Origin: Comamonas sp.
GTDB taxonomy: Bacteria; Pseudomonadota; Gammaproteobacteria; Burkholderiales; Burkholderiaceae_C
Direction: 5' to 3'
DNA: 64,000 nt
Assembly (NCBI RefSeq): GCF_009360615.1
Contig: NZ_SPEY01000007.1
Span: forward strand, 1-64,000
The position numbers and the translations under genes were made by a program. This document shows, piece by piece, positions 63,429 to 64,000 of this stretch (positions within the stretch are counted from its first letter, which is position 1; every line of letters begins with the position of its first letter). The notes below the pieces were generated by a model, which was given only the letters and a program-made list of their open reading frames with translations, was not told where the DNA came from and ran no database searches.

Positions 63429-64000
63429 ATGGATTTAAGTCTGAACGAAGAACAAAAGATGATTGCCGAAAGCGCCGCGGTCTTTCTGCAGGAAAAAAGC
63501 AGCACGGCCCGGGTGCGCAAGGTCTGCGAAACCGAAGGCGGCCTGGACCGCTCCCTTTGGCAGGAAGTGCTGGACATGGGGTGGTGCAGCGTGGCCCTGC
63601 CCGAAGCGGCAGGCGGCATGGGCCTGGGGTGGCGTGAACTGGTGTTGCTGCAGGAGCAGATGGGCTATCACCTGGCCTGCATACCTTTCTTCGACGCCGT
63701 CGTTGCGGTGACGCCGTTGTGGCAGGCGCTGAGCCAGACCGCAAGCGGGCTGGGCGTGGTCGAGCGCCTGGCGGTCTCGGGGCGGATCTGCGTGCTGGGC
63801 ATGACGGTGCAGGGTGAGCTGCCCGCCGCAGCGACCGTGAGGCTCGAAGGCGACGTGCTGGTGCTCAATGGTCAGTGGCGCCAGGTCGGCTCCGGCGCTC
63901 ATGCCGATGTGTTTCTGCTTCCGGCCACGCTGCCTTGCGGATCTCTGGGGCTGCTGGAGGTGAATGCCGGGGCCGAAGGCCTGAGCGTGCAGGCGCTGGC
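63429..64000 (+). CDS. Acyl-CoA dehydrogenase (3' part outside window)
   Basis: The first 190 residues of an acyl-CoA dehydrogenase: MDLSLNEEQKMIAESAAVFLQEKSSTARVRKVCE (helical N domain) and LPEAAGGMGLGWRELVLLQEQMGYHLACIPF. The middle domain begins with weak FAD motifs, so it resembles the divergent (beta) subunits of heteromeric steroid acyl-CoA dehydrogenases. A partner probably lies beyond the right edge. It follows the SDR by 69 bp. Confidence 0.8.
   Translation, partial: MDLSLNEEQKMIAESAAVFLQEKSSTARVRKVCETEGGLDRSLWQEVLDMGWCSVALPEAAGGMGLGWRELVLLQEQMGYHLACIPFFDAVVAVTPLWQALSQTASGLGVVERLAVSGRICVLGMTVQGELPAAATVRLEGDVLVLNGQWRQVGSGAHADVFLLPATLPCGSLGLLEVNAGAEGLSVQAL

Overview
The window reads as a chromosomal segment of a high-GC betaproteobacterium in the Comamonadaceae, most like the Comamonas testosteroni group. 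The basis is the tig-clpP-clpX-lon block, several Bug-type solute receptors, an AcnD/PrpF methylcitrate locus and a TesB-type aerobic steroid degradation cluster. Taxonomy is inferred from gene content and protein style; no search was run.

Layout. 1-10.4 kb, all on the minus strand: a partial periplasmic rhodanese, then a catabolic operon with a three-subunit molybdenum hydroxylase, a CDA-fold deaminase, an SsuABC/TauABC-like importer, an alpha/beta hydrolase, a 2OG-Fe(II) oxygenase and a LysR regulator. It looks built for import and oxidative breakdown of an amino-substituted N-heterocycle, possibly a purine. 10.4-22.6 kb: hemH, a HAD phosphatase, two membrane proteins, a Bug receptor, the squalene genes hpnC-hpnD-hpnE and an RND efflux pair. 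22.7-29.7 kb: tRNA-Leu(UAG), tig, clpP, clpX, lon (with sigma-32-like promoters at clpP and lon), two identical tRNA-Gly(GCC), tRNA-Cys(GCA) and a strong terminator. 29.8-31.5 kb: a badly decayed metE pseudogene. 31.5-33.5 kb: a divergent MFS/TetR pair with two CATAC-N5-GTATG operators.

34.2-48.0 kb concerns C3/methylcitrate-type metabolism. A PrpR-like sigma-54 activator faces an operon of two Bug receptors and a methylisocitrate-lyase-family enzyme. That operon has a near-perfect -24/-12 promoter (TGGCACG-N4-TTGCG), with TTTCAT-N2-ATGAAA palindromes about 130-155 bp upstream. A PAS-GGDEF protein follows, then prpC-gntR-acnD-prpF, divergent from a ScfR/RamB-like regulator, with a long inverted repeat between prpC and the regulator. 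No prpB is present.

48.2-64.0 kb is a plus-strand steroid/cyclic-substrate cluster in two main operons. The first has two SDRs, an NTF2-like protein and an Old Yellow Enzyme. The second has the extradiol dioxygenase TesB, IpdA/IpdB, EchA20, IpdC, a crotonase, two acyl-CoA dehydrogenase subunits and a thiolase. A third block follows with a Tat-exported amidase, an Hsd4A-like SDR and a truncated acyl-CoA dehydrogenase. The first two operons share an unusual upstream box, TTAGTCT-N3-TGGACGATG, at nearly the same distance (65 and 68 nt) from the first start codon. It is a candidate site for common regulation of steroid catabolism.

The most novel-looking items are this shared box, the sigma-54/PrpR-like regulon with its lyase, the N-heterocycle operon, and the exported amidase inside the steroid cluster.
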